A DNA stretch of 64,000 nucleotides, taken from assembly GCA_020746995.1 (NCBI GenBank), contig JAGPXD010000001.1:7440001-7504000 (forward strand), written 5' to 3'. The translations under genes and the position numbers were made by a program. The stretch is from Plectosphaerella cucumerina. Taxonomy: Eukaryota; Ascomycota; Sordariomycetes; Glomerellales; Plectosphaerellaceae. Positions 23,521 to 34,899 of the stretch are shown here, piece after piece; within the stretch, counting starts at the first letter, position 1; each line of letters starts with the position of its first letter. The notes beneath the pieces are model-generated. The model was not told where the DNA came from. It ran no database searches and saw nothing but the letters and a program-made list of their open reading frames with translations.

Positions 23521-25209
23521 TATATTATGCCGAGTTAAAGTAATAAAGGAAAGTGGTAAGTTATCGACTGGGGAAAGGCAATGTGAACTCCAACGATGAA
23601 GTAGTGATGTATAAGGAGGTAGGTAGTCACGGGAAACTATAAGCGTAGGTGACCCTATTTATAGGCTCTTACAAACCAACTTCGATAAATATTGACTTTC
23701 TGACGTTTGATTACACTAAGTACGAAATCTACTAGTAACTTCCGAAAGTGACTAATCCTACTCAAAATTATGCAGGGCCAAGACATAATCTCTGGATGTG
23801 CATAACGACGCGTAATTGAACAATGGCTGAGCCGAGGCGAACTAAAGATCTCCTAGGTGGGTTGTGTTGCATGATGGTCTACTCTGGAATACAGATTCCG
23901 CGTCAGGCTACCACTTAACTTCTCAAGCCTACGCCCCGGGTCGTGATGAAATTGCCAAGGCTATTCTTTAGCGTGACCATGAATCATTCAGATGTGAAAG
24001 TCGATCTTCTACCTTTCGACACTAGGTATGCACAACTCGGATGGGAAGCTTTCCGATGACCCATACACCGAAGTATAACTATATTTTGGGCGTGAGGCAG
24101 GTGTCGTTGTCACTTGCTTGCCAGCCCCTTCTGAGGAAGCGGTGGTTTCATGATACGAGGTTACAGGAGTGACGTTCGTCAACCCAGACGAGTACAGATT
24201 GTAAACGAACAGACGTCTAGGCATTGATTGTACTTATCAAGGGCTGAACTTATCTCGAACTTCTGAGTTCGCACTCGACAGTTGTGTGGTGGGAAACTGT
24301 GAGCTAAGCTCGACCACGGTCCACTTTCTCCCCTGTTCCATTGATCCCCCCGTCCTTCATATCCAATAGCTGAGATCGGCATCATTGGCGGTCCTCAACG
24401 AAGCTGTTCACCTCAATTGTGACATCGCTGGGGGTGGCTCAGATGGACAACCGATCGTTTCTCCCTCTTCGTCTCGACAATTCCATGCCCGGCTGCCGAC
24501 TCTTCTCTAACCACCGCGCTGCCAAGTCCAAATACTTTTTTTCATGTTTGCAACTTGAATATGAAAAAGGTAGCTGTGGCACCATGTTCGTCATCTGTGG
24601 CCGGCCCTAGGTGGATTGATGTTTGTTTCCAGGAGCGCCCTTTCCAGTGCCATAGTGCAGGAGCAGCTAACCTCAACAAGACGCGTGCGTGCATCTTCTG
24701 TAGGGGAGATCAGGCTTAAGGGACTGAGGTCAAGTTGAAGACCCAAACCGAGATGATGAATCCAGGGCGACTTCACCCACCCACACAGGCACACAAATGC
24801 GGGGATGACTTGGAGTGCAATGAGTCTGGTGTAGGGTCAAAGATCGGGACAAGATCGGATACTGTCTAGGGCGTCACCGTCTGATGCTTGAGATCCTGCT
24901 GTTACCTAGCGTCTCTACCTAGGTATGCATCCAAGACGGGGAGGCGCTGAAGCTGCCGGGCGTCTGCGTGCAAACCTGCCCTGTAGAGTAAAGGTAATGG
25001 TAGAAGAAATTGAAACACAGTTTTTGAGCCAGTGTCTTGAATCCCCAGCAGCAGATTTTCAGACCCTAAGGAGGGTGCAGGGCGAGAGGAAGTGCAGGCA
25101 CTTTTGATTCGCGATGTCAGTCTTCTTACTTTGAATTCTGCAGGGCTCCCAGACGAAGTCCCAACAAACTATCTACATAAGCCAAAGATTTGAGGTTTGT
25201 TTTCATGGC
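23521..25209. other. Intergenic region
   Basis: Composition returns to normal from about 23600. Only short open frames without motifs are present. No gene recognised before the tRNA. Confidence 0.5.
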
Positions 25210-25300
25210 GGCCCGGATGGTCTAGTGGTAGGATTCCTGCTTTGGGAGACTGCGTCTACTCAACTGCAGGAGGTCCCGCGTTCAAACCGCGGTTCGGGCC
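25210..25300 (+). tRNA. tRNA-Pro(UGG) with an 18-nt intron
   Basis: The acceptor arms GGCCCGG and TCGGGCC pair. The B box region GTTCAAACC lies in a T arm with stem CCGCG/CGCGG, and the D loop has TAGTGGTA. The anticodon stem CCTGC (25236-25240) pairs with GCAGG (25266-25270). The loop reads TTTGGG, putting anticodon TGG at 34-36. The 18 bases 25247-25264 lie one nucleotide 3' of the anticodon, the standard position for a nuclear tRNA intron. A T-run for Pol III termination begins at about 25312. The mature tRNA would be 73 nt before CCA addition. Confidence 0.9.
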
Positions 25301-25503
25301 TTGTATTTTGCTTTTTGATGTCGCCCTAGCATCTCACTGTCGTTAAAACAAATGATCATGCAGTGTAGGGAAAACTTGCACCCTCCTCTCTGTTTTTACG
25401 GACGTAACGAGTCGTGAAAATCCGCCCCCTTTTGAAACCCCGAATCAGTTGTCGACTTGGCGACCAGCCTTTCTGAGTCGGGACACAGCCTTCACAGCAC
25501 CAT

Positions 25504-25508
25504 CATTC
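25504..25508 (+). repeat. Target site duplication (CATTC), left copy
   Basis: CATTC directly precedes the 5' LTR and recurs directly after the 3' LTR at 32516-32520. Five bases is the usual duplication length for Ty3/gypsy integrases. Confidence 0.9.
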
Positions 25509-25981
25509 TATAACACCCAGCTCAGGGAGCAGGTCATTCCGACCAAGGGTCGCGCTTATCGGGCCTCCGATAAGGCGACCTCGGGCCCCACTATATCTAG
25601 CTAATCGTGCGAGGAACTTGGATCACCGTGAGCCATAAGCCTTTAGCTCATAGAGCGTAGTAAGCCATAATCCCACTAACCAACAACATCGCCGAAATAG
25701 ATTACTAGCCTGGGTAATCCAGGGATAGGCCTCGAGTACTTAAGTAAGTGCTCGGCGGCCAGTTGGGATAGATAGACTCACGATAGTAATTAATTTAAGT
25801 CTTTATTAGAAACCTCCTTAGCCTACAGTAAAGAAGCGTAACACTTTACGACATCACGATAAGTACGACGACGACGATAGCTACGACATATTACTTATTA
25901 GTTACCCAGTACGTACTACTAGTATACACCACCGCCTCTCCAGACTATATATCTTTGGAAGATTATACCTAGGTCGTAATA
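25509..25981 (+). repeat. 5' LTR of the chromovirus
   Basis: 473 bp, running from TATAACACC to GTCGTAATA. The ancestral ends were probably TG...CA; the TG now reads TA and the CA reads TA, both explained by RIP. The same length as the 3' LTR, with differences that are nearly all transitions. Confidence 0.9.
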
Positions 25982-26149
25982 CTTTAATCACTCTTATTTA
26001 GTATATTCTCTACGACTACTGAGTAATACTCACGTAGCTATTATAGCTCCCGCCGTACGCGAATCCGGTTCCGTTATTAGGGCTCCCGCCGCTAGTATAG
26101 ACTAGGTCCTTACTATAATCACCCAGCTTTAGCAGGAAAACAATAAGAT

Positions 26150-27040
26150 AAAGGAGCAACTTACTAATAAGGCTACCGGGGGCCTACGCCTCCGCTACCC
26201 TAAACCTCCTACCTTCGATAGAAGAAAGGAGGAGCTCCCTGGCTTCCTTATACACCTAAAGGCTTTCCAGGTCTTCTACACCCGCGACCTCTAGTAGGAA
26301 GTCGATAAAGTCTTTAGCACCGCTATATTCCTTAGGGGCGACACTCTCGCCTGGTTCGAACCTATCTAGCGCGACTACCTAGACTACACCCACGACCCAG
26401 AGAAGTATAAAGCCCTTACCGCTAAAATCTTCGGTAACTTTAAGGCGTTCGAGAAGCACCTCAGGGCTACCTTCGGGGACCCTAACAAGGAACGTACCGC
26501 CGAATAGTAACTCCGAAACCTTAAGTAGCGAGGATCCGCCGCCGACTATATCGCTAAATTCCGGTAGATTACCTCCCGCTTGGGATAGGACGATAAACCC
26601 TTGATAGCCGCTTTCTATAACGGACTTAAGGACGAAGTAAAGGATAAGCTTTCTAAGCTAGACCGACCTACTAAGTTTAGCGACTATATCGCTAAAGCCG
26701 TTAAAATTAATAACCGCCTATATAAACGTAAGTAGGAGAAGCACGGATACTATTCCGGACGCTTTAATAGACCTCTATACGCTAACACAAGCCGTAAGTA
26801 TTAACACCCGTCTAACTATCGTAATAAGCGTCGTATAACTACCGCTTATAGAGGAACCACGTATACCGGCCCTATAGAGCTCGACGTTCTGTAGAAAGGA
26901 AAGAAGGATAAGAAGGATATCGAGTACTTTAACTACTATAAGACGGGCTACTTCGCACGTAAATACCGATAACCCAAGTATATCGAAGGACCCCGACAGC
27001 TTAATGCCACTCGGTATAACGAGAGACCCTAAACCGCGGT
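26150..27040 (+). pseudogene. Gag remnant with mutated zinc knuckle
   Basis: With stops read through, the frame shows a typical Ty3-type Gag: PPTFDRRKEELPGFLIHLK, GDTLAWFEP, FEKHLRATFGDPNKE, ADYIAKFRQITSRLG and DKPLIAAFYNGLK. Near its end FNYYKTGYFARKY stands where a CCHC knuckle is expected, each Cys replaced by Tyr (TGC/TGT to TAC/TAT) and His by Tyr. At least eight internal stops occur. No ATG-initiated product of useful length remains. Confidence 0.8.
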
Positions 27041-28059
27041 TCGGACTCTCGCGATCCTAGAGTAAAGCTCGATATCTACCTAAGAGAGGGTAGTCCGATA
27101 GAACTACTAGGTCGAAGTTATTAACCCTAGCGAAGAAGAAGAAAGCGAAATAATATAGGAACCCGCGACCTCCGGAGACAAAGAATTAATCCCCGATACC
27201 CAGCTATAAGACTAATAACTTACTATCCGGCTAGAGAGATACGGAGATCTCGAGGAAAATAAAGCCGTCGACTTCTTCGGGTATAATACTCGAGATACTA
27301 GTAAAGCACCCTATATAACCTATACTTTCGGTCCCAGGGAAGACAATAACAATCGCCTACCCCCTAGTAGCCCCGACCACGACACTATATTTTAGGCCTA
27401 ATATATCTACGACGATTACCCTATATACTACGTATAGAAGCTTAGTCATAACTTCTACCCCAGGCGACCTAACGATAATATAATCGAATATATCTACACT
27501 AACGAAGAACTACCTTATTAGGTACCTACTATTTGCCTACCAGGGAAGAGAACTATTATCTTCACACTATCACCCGAATACCCTATACTATACGTCAGTC
27601 GCGAGACCCTTTAGTTTAACTACCCTATCGATATATACAGGGTATATACTTTACGGAAGATCCGCGAATAGAGGATCCTCTAGTCCTAGCCCGGCACTAC
27701 CAGGAACCTAGGACAGACCCTTACTAGGATCGACCCGAACCACCAGGGCGACTACAAACTCCGTCGCTAGAGGGCTAAAAGGACCCTTCGGAAGAACGAG
27801 GAATAGTAGTACCTTAACTCACCTATAACCCCAGAATCAACCATTATCCGTCGCGACTTAATCACAAGCCTGCCCACCTCAGGCTATTAGGCCCAAGGTA
27901 CCGGTATAACTACGTCGGACAAAGTCAGAAAAAGGAAGTCTGGATTATTAAGTTCTTCCTCTTAACAACCTAAGACAAGGCGTAAATACCACAACGACTC
28001 GGGAAAAGAGTTACGCCACTCTTACAAGGGTAAGGGCAGACGCGAATAAAGTTTAACAA

Positions 28060-31000
28060 GACCCTATATAACACAGCACATAATAAAAGCGACTCCGCGT
28101 ACCTAGTATTACAGGTCATCCTTAACGGAAGAGAGTACGTAGCGCTCCTAGACAGCGGAGCGCAGGGGAACTATATATCGCTACAACTCCGATAGTAACT
28201 CAGCCTTACAACAGACCGTAAGCTAAACCCTTACTAACTAAGATCTACCGAAGGTAGGCTTATATAGTACAATCAAGGACGTATCGATAAGGAGACTACA
28301 CCCCTCCACATCCGTATCCAGCGACGTACCACGCTAACCTAATTCGATATTACCGAGATCGGTAAATAGGATATTATTCTAGGTATTCCCTAGCTTAGGA
28401 AATAGAACCCCACGATTAATTAGAATCTTAGCTAGATCTAATAGAGAGATATAGCTCCGGTATAGTCTCAGAACGAGACCACGAGATATCTCCTCGCTTC
28501 AACACAGCGACCCGAGCAGACAACGACACACTCAGCACTACAGCAAAAGTACCCAGCCCCCTACTTACAGCCAGACTTTTACAACGACCCGTAGTAACTA
28601 ATACTCTAAGACCGGATAAAGGATATTCTATCCGAATACTACTAGTACGCCGCGATTTTCCAGGAGGAACTCGATATAGTCCTCCCCGAATACAGCCACT
28701 ACAACCACGAGATCGTACTCAAAGAAGGTACCCAGCTACGATTCTTTAAAATCTACTATATAAATAAGAAATAGTAGGTTACTTTGGACGAGTACCTTAA
28801 GGAGAACCTCCGTAAAGGCTATATCCGACCGTCTAAATCACCCGCTAGCTACCTAATCCTTTTCGTGCCTAAGAAAAACAGTAAGCTCCGGATATATATT
28901 AACTATCGGCAACTCAATAATATCACGATCAAGAACTACTACCCCTTACCCCTTATCTCTAAACTCCGAGATCTACTAGTTAGAGCGTAGTACTTTACGG
29001 CCCTTAACCTCAAAGGCGTGTATAACTTAATCCGTATAAAGGAAGGCGAGGAGTGGAAGACGGTATTCCGTACCCGTCGAGGATATTTCGAGTATCTAGT
29101 TATACCCTTCGGTTTAACTAATACTCCGGCTATATTCTAAACGATAATTAACAAAGTCCTTCGCGACTTCCTCGATATCTTTATAGTAGTATACCTCGAC
29201 GATATCCTTATCTTCTTACGTACCCTTAGTAATCACAAGAAGCACGTCTACTAAGTCCTTTAACGACTACTAGAGGCTAAGCTACTTATTAAGCCCGAAA
29301 AGACGAAGTTCTACGTTTAGGAAGTAGACTTCCTCGGATATAATATCCGACCCGGAGAAATCCGGATAGACCCTAAGAAGATCTAAATAGTTAGGGACTA
29401 GCTAACACTACAGGATCTAAAGGATATTAGAGGATTCCTGGGATTTATTAACTTCTATCGCCGCTTTATAAAGGGCTATAGCGATATCTCCCGACCTCTT
29501 ACTAACCTTACGAAAAAGGACTAGCCGTTTACCTAGGGTAAAGCGGAAGACCTAGCCTTTTAATACATTCGAGACTAAATTCTAAGTAAACTAATCCTCA
29601 GAATTCCCGACCCTTAACTTCCGTTCGAAATTAAAACCGATATATCCGACTATACGCTCGGAGGGTAACTCGTATAACGCGACACGGAAAGACAACTATA
29701 CCCCGTCGCCTTCTACTCTAAGAAGCTCCACGGACCTAAGCTTAACTACTAGATTTACGATAAGGAGTTAATAGCTATTATCGAAGTATTTAAAGAATAG
29801 AAGTTATACCTTTCTAGTACGATACACCCGGTTAAAGTTTATACTAACTATAAGAACCTTATTAACTTTACGACTACGAAGGAGTTAAATAAACGATAGA
29901 CACGATAGGCGGAGTTCCTTTCAGAATTTAATTTTACTATTACCTACCGTAAGGGATCGGAGAATAGCCGCGCCGATATACTTAGCCGCCGTAGCGACCT
30001 CCTTAGCACGGAAGTCCCTAACCACAACGCTATCCTCTCGATCAACGTAGACGGAGATCTAGTGCCTAACGAACGAGTTCTCGAAGTCTTAGTCGCGACT
30101 AAGGAAACTACCGAATAACTTATTCGTTGAGTCTATAGTATACCTACGTATAGCTACTAAGGAGTCTGGAAAACCTTCTAACGACTCCGATAATACTATA
30201 ATAACTAGATTACTAGACAATAAGTCCAGGACGTAATTAAGGATTGTGACCTCTGTCGAAAAAGCAAAGTATCGCGACACAAGCTATACGGAGAAATCTA
30301 ACCTCTCCCTGTCGCAGACGGTCTATAGACGTCTATCTTATAGGACTTTATTACGGACCTACTACTATCCGAAGAGCCGATTTTAGGAAAGAAATATAAT
30401 TCTATCCTGGTTATCGTCGACCGATTTACGAAGTACGCTTACTTTCTACTATACCTTAAAACGGGAACTACGGAAGATCTCTCCTACGTCTTCCTACGTA
30501 ACGTCGCCTTGTAGTATAGTATACCACAGGGTATTATCTCGGATCGCGACAAGCTGTTTATAAGTAACTTTTAGAAAGCCCTTATAAAATAACTTAGACT
30601 AGACCGCAACCTCTCCACCGTATTCTACCCGTAGTCTAACAGACAGACTAAACGTACGAATTAGATACTCGAATAGTACCTATACTACTACGTCGACTAC
30701 TAACAGGAGAACTGGGTTTAACTATTACCTACCGCTTAGTTTACTTACAACAGCGTACTAAGTAAGTCAACTAAGGTCTTACCGTTCTACGCTAACTATA
30801 GGTTTATACCTACTATATACGGAGAACCACGGGAAGCTTCGAAGGCTCCTAAGGCGACTAAACTCGCCGACGATATTCGGAAAATCCACGACGTACTTCG
30901 TGACGACCTTTACCTGGTACGGCTTAGAATAACTAAATATACTAACTAGTTAAGGATAAAGGGACTATCCTTTAAGGAGGGGGATAAAGTCTACCTTATT

Positions 31001-31385
31001 TGTAAAAACATTAAAATAAAACAACCTAATAATAAATTAGATTTTAAAAAAATCGGACCTTTTAAAATTCTTAAGAAAATCTTAGAAACTAATTTTCGAC
31101 TCTCCTTACCTAAGAATATAAAGATACACCCGGTCTTCTATATCGTACTTCTCGAGCCTACACCAGACGGCGTGCTACTCGAATACGACCTACTAGTAGA
31201 CGACACAGAGGAATACACAGTCGAGTGTATTCTCGACTATCGAACCACACAAGAAGGACGGGACGAATACCTAGTTAAATAGGAAGGCTACGGACACGAG
31301 GAAAATATATAGGAACCGCTTAAATACCTTAGGAATATATAGCTTCGGCTCCGTTAGTTCTATTAGGTATTCCTAACCTAAATAA
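28060..31385 (+). pseudogene. Pol remnant: protease, RT, RNase H, integrase, chromodomain
   Basis: The frame is continuous if TAG/TAA are read as Gln or Trp. The longest surviving open piece (28784-28990) begins MDEYLKENLRKGYIRPSKSP and is the start of reverse transcriptase. It is followed by PFGLTNTPAIF, YLDDILIF, FLGFINFYRRFIKGY, the RNase H stretch PVAFYSKKLHGPKLNY, integrase (CDLCRKSK, DFITDLLLSE, ISDRDKLFISNF, VFYP-SNRQT) and the chromodomain. Over thirty stops are present. The 1 kb between gag and protease is too damaged to interpret. Confidence 0.85.
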
Positions 31386-32010
31386 CACGAAATTAGCGTC
31401 GGGCTATACACCTAAGGCTAATAGATCGTTAACCACCCAGTACTTGTGTGACTCTAGCGCAGGCAACAGCCTACCGTCGACCTCCTCCTCTATCTCTTAC
31501 AAACCGTATTAAAACGCCTCTTCCGCTCGCTACTATACCTTTTTCTTTATCGTCCGGATCCGCTGTAAACGGTTTATAACTTCGGAAAGTTACTCTTATA
31601 ACTTCTCTAATTACTCTTTAGTATCTTCTTCTTATATCTCTAGAGCCTTCTCCGACTTCTCTAAACAATCTACTATAATCGTTAGTTAAGGTAGTAACTA
31701 GGTAGAACTACGCTAGACTTACGAGAAGCCGCTACTAAGATACTATTATATTTCCGAGTACGCTTCGCGTATTCTAAGTACTTCAAAGACTTCGGGTCTA
31801 TACGACACCGGAGTTTCCGTTAGAAGTAGAAAGTATAGGGTATATCGGTAATCGTGCTGTTTCGTTTAATTCGACGGGTAAGTCGTTATTGCTCGAGGGT
31901 TTTTCGCGATAACGGAAATTCGGAAGGTTTACTAGATATTTTATTAGTAGATAAAGGAGGAAAACCTAATAGGGTCCGTAAACAGGGCTAACGTACCTTT
32001 TGTACTTAGT
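31385..32010 (-). pseudogene. Antisense coiled-coil reading frame in the retrotransposon
   Basis: Between pol and the polypurine tract the minus strand, again reading TAG/TAA as Gln, gives a long charged coiled-coil: VDCLEKSEKALEI, EEDTKE-LEKL-E-LSEVI, NRLQRIRTIKKKV and EEEVDG, ending ALESHKYWVVNDLLALGV. Stops fall exactly at heptad-like Gln positions, so they are RIP-made and the frame was once open. The upstream part of the frame is less clear. It overlaps no sense-strand gene. I know of similar antisense frames in some plant and fungal gypsy elements; the function is unknown. Too damaged to be expressed here. Confidence 0.55.
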
Positions 32011-32027
32011 TACTAGGATATCGACCT

Positions 32028-32039
32028 AGAGGAGGGGAA
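32028..32039 (+). other. Polypurine tract of the chromovirus
   Basis: AGAGGAGGGGAA lies three bases before the 3' LTR, the expected place for the plus-strand DNA primer of an LTR retrotransposon. Confidence 0.8.
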
Positions 32040-32042
32040 TCT

Positions 32043-32515
32043 TATAACACCTAGCTTAGGGAGTAGGTTATTCCGACTAAGGGTTGTGTTTATCGGGCCT
32101 CCGATAAGGTAACCTCGGGCCCTACTATATCTAGCTAATCGTGCGAGAAACTTAGATCACCGTAAGCTATAAGCCTTTAGCTTATAGAGTATAGTAAGCT
32201 ATAATCCCACTAACTAATAATATCGCCGAAATAGATTACTAGCCTGGGTAATCTAGGGATAGGCCTTAAGTACTTAAGTAAGTACTCGGCGGCTAGTTAG
32301 GACAGATAGACTCACGATAGTAATTAATTTAAGTCTTTATTAGAAACCTCCTTAGCCTACAGTAAAGAAGCGTAACACTTTACGACATCACGATAAGTAC
32401 GACAACAACGACAGCTACGACACATTGCTCATTAGTTGCCCAGCACGCACTGCTAGCATACACCACCGCCTCTCCAGACTACACATCTTTGGAAGATTGT
32501 ACCTGGGTCGTAACA
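32043..32515 (+). repeat. 3' LTR of the chromovirus
   Basis: 473 bp from TATAACACC to GTCGTAACA. It differs from the 5' LTR mostly by C/T and G/A changes. The last 100 bases are visibly less mutated than the corresponding part of the 5' LTR. Confidence 0.9.
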
Positions 32516-32520
32516 CATTC
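32516..32520 (+). repeat. Target site duplication (CATTC), right copy
   Basis: Identical to 25504-25508 and directly adjacent to the 3' LTR end. Confidence 0.9.
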
Positions 32521-34899
32521 CTCCCGAAAAGGTTTCGCATCACACGGGACATCAGCGAGCGATTCGTCTTGTCGGAGTTCCCGACCAGCGAATGAGTCGC
32601 AATGCAGACTCATGGTGTGCTCATCCGATGCGGATTGGATCTTTCGTGCCCTTGGCTTCCGCTCGACATCCATGGAAGCCAGGGAAACATGCAGAGAAGA
32701 TTAGAAAAAGACCGCTCTAGAGTCCGCGCCGGCGGCTTATCCGTCCGCCGCCCGGCCTTGGGACGGGGACTAGGTGCCGCCTGGCTCGCTCGCGGGGCCC
32801 TGTCGCTGGCACTGACATGAGGCCATATTGACTTTGGACGCACAGGACAGGGGGGGCATCACCACTACCCAACACCCCCAACAAACAGCCACTCTCCGTG
32901 CTCTCGGCGATGAGGGCTGTGTCCTTGGGCGAGGGGCGGCGGGCAGAAAAAATCCCAGCGCTCCGACCATCAGCCATGTGGCCAAGAATTTTCCGGTCCC
33001 GGAAACCGAGATCTCATTCCGGCCACCAGCCTCTCGGGCCCTTTCAGAGGAGGGCGGGAGGGTTTCGAGTCATCCCCCGTCCGTCCGGAGAGATCTCCTG
33101 ATGGGCGTCTGATTGGGCGCGTTCAACGGTGAGCGCCGGCCGTGCTCGGGGGTTAACCCTGTGCCCCAGTGTCGATTACCAAGTCCGGGGACCTGGGAGG
33201 GCCTGGAGCTGGAGTTGCACTGGAAGCATGGAAGCATGGCGATCAGCCCTTGATGTCAGCCTGGGAGTGATCGTTATGAAGGCGGAGGCCTGACCGCCAC
33301 ATCGTCGTTGATGTGCGGTGTTGCATCATGCTGCTTACACGTTGCTTTTCCCCCCTTCTCCTCGTCCTCCTCCTGCAGACTCGCTCTTGTATCCGAGACA
33401 GCAAAGCAAGCACGCAGAGAAGATGCTCATGCACGTCGACCGCTTCTTCTTCTCCGTCCTGTGGCAGCAGGGAAAATACGCGTGTTGGATTGAACCCGGC
33501 CCCCTTGCCGTTCTCCCGTGGTCCTGGTTTCCAGATCTCAGCTCGGCCGACCCAGCGCCATAGCTGCGACGCCATGGTCCATCCCAAAAGCTAGACCCTA
33601 CCACGACTCGGGGCCCAGTGGGGTCGCCTGGGCTGGACTGGACCACCCTTGGCCTGATGCGACGAGGGGCAGCATGTCTGCGCCCGCACACGAGGGTGCT
33701 GACAAGACAAGGGCATGTCACAAGCAGGAACTTCTCTAGAGTAATTAATGGCCGAGACTTTCTAGAGTACAGTACTCTCCTGGCATTCCTCATGTCCTGG
33801 AGGCGGGGGAATCTCCGCCGCGTGCCAGGGCCAGGGCCAGGGTCAGGACAACAGATCCGCATGCCGCAACGCAACCCCTGACGGCGATCACCACCGCCGC
33901 CCATGCACCACCGACCCTCCACCACAAAGGCTCATCGACATCAACATGACAAACCATCACATGAAGCACCTCAGAACCAACATCGCATCACCCCATGATC
34001 GCTGCCCGGCGGCCCTGATCTCTTCCCCCCACCAGCGCCGGTCTTCGAGAACCCACGCCGGCGCCAACGGCTAACGCCCAAACCAGCCCATCGTCCCAAC
34101 CTTGTTTCTTCACGCCTTGTCTCATCGTCCCCCCTTGTGGTCCCTCTCCTCAAGGGCCCCAACCCGGACAAGCATTCCCACTCCCTCGGACACACAAGTC
34201 GACGACGAAGCAGAGAGCATCCCGCCGCAATGACTCGGTGACCCTAATCTCTATTGGCCCCTGAGCCGAGAGACAGATAGGCAGGCGTTGTTGGGTCACC
34301 GCAGCGTTCTTCCCCTGCCTGTTCACCTCCACCCAAGACTGGTTTGCTCCAAGAAGCTTCATGGCAGAACTCATCCCGCTGCCGCCGCCGCCGCCGCCGC
34401 CGATCGAGCCCTTTCGTTTCGGGCCTAGAGACGCCCGCCCCGCCCGTGGCTATCCCCCCGTCCCCCGTTTCCCGTCCATCGTTTGCCCTCTTCCTCTTCC
34501 GCCCACCCCCCTAAACACTCATGACGATCCTCCGTCGCCCGCCGAGGTCCTGTCACTTCTTGAGCCGTCTCGAATAAACACCGCCCCAGGCCCGCTCGCC
34601 TGACCCCCGCGCCCGCCCAGCTCGATCGATCCCGAAGCTCCCTCCTCTGACTCCTGAGACAACAAAACACCACACTCCTTCATCAACCTCCGCGGCGTCT
34701 CACCCACTCTAGACGTTGTCGTCGCCGGCTCACGCCCAAGGATATCAGTCCCTGTCGTCTGCCCTCGTCAACTGCCAGCCAGCCTCCTGAACACCCGCTC
34801 CGCTTCTTGCCCACGCCCTCGGCATACGATGATGGCACCCTTGCGGCCCTGACATCCACCCCCAGGCAGGGCCTCCCTCCCTCCTCCTTCTACTTGATC
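32521..34899. other. Intergenic region, no supported gene
   Basis: About 2.4 kb of normal GC content to the right of the retrotransposon. Open frames occur in all frames around 33310-33600 and 33335-33925 without motifs, so none is taken as a gene. A (GCC)7 microsatellite lies at about 34381-34402. The last 300 bases are C-rich, like a promoter and leader for the receptor gene. Confidence 0.5.

Larger units (their letters stand above)
25509..32515 (+). mobile_element. RIP-degraded Ty3/gypsy chromovirus retrotransposon
   Basis: A complete 7,007 bp element: 5' LTR, gag, pol, a 3' segment with an antisense frame, polypurine tract and 3' LTR. Read through TAG/TAA stops, the plus strand shows in order: Gag capsid (about 26190-26720), a zinc knuckle whose cysteines now read Tyr (26925-26967), protease LLDSGA (about 28146), reverse transcriptase with YLDD (29192-29203), RNase H (about 29620-29960), integrase with a CDLC zinc motif (30245) and DxxTD/ISDRD acidic residues, and a C-terminal chromodomain (about 31209-31335: YTVECILDYR, EYLVK-EGYG). 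The chromodomain places it among chromoviruses. Stops fall at Gln and Trp codons and Cys became Tyr, all C-to-T or G-to-A changes, so RIP inactivated it. It cannot move by itself. Confidence 0.92.

Noticed and set aside
28784..28990. Small intact-looking gene (68 codons) inside the repeat
   Set aside because: It is the surviving open piece of a reverse transcriptase between RIP-made stops, not an independent gene.
25509..32515. Idea that TAG/TAA are reassigned codons in these frames
   Set aside because: The stops stand at both Gln and Trp positions and come with Cys-to-Tyr and His-to-Tyr changes; RIP explains all, and neighbouring genes use TAG/TAA as normal stops.
23000..32520. Three similar stretches that could have been read as a CRISPR-like or satellite array
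   Set aside because: They are LTR copies at 22995-23199, 25775-25981 and 32309-32515 of two elements; spacing and structure fit retrotransposons.
33308..33925. Several frames of 60-196 codons between the retrotransposon and the receptor gene
   Set aside because: They occur in all frames of the same stretch and resemble nothing known.
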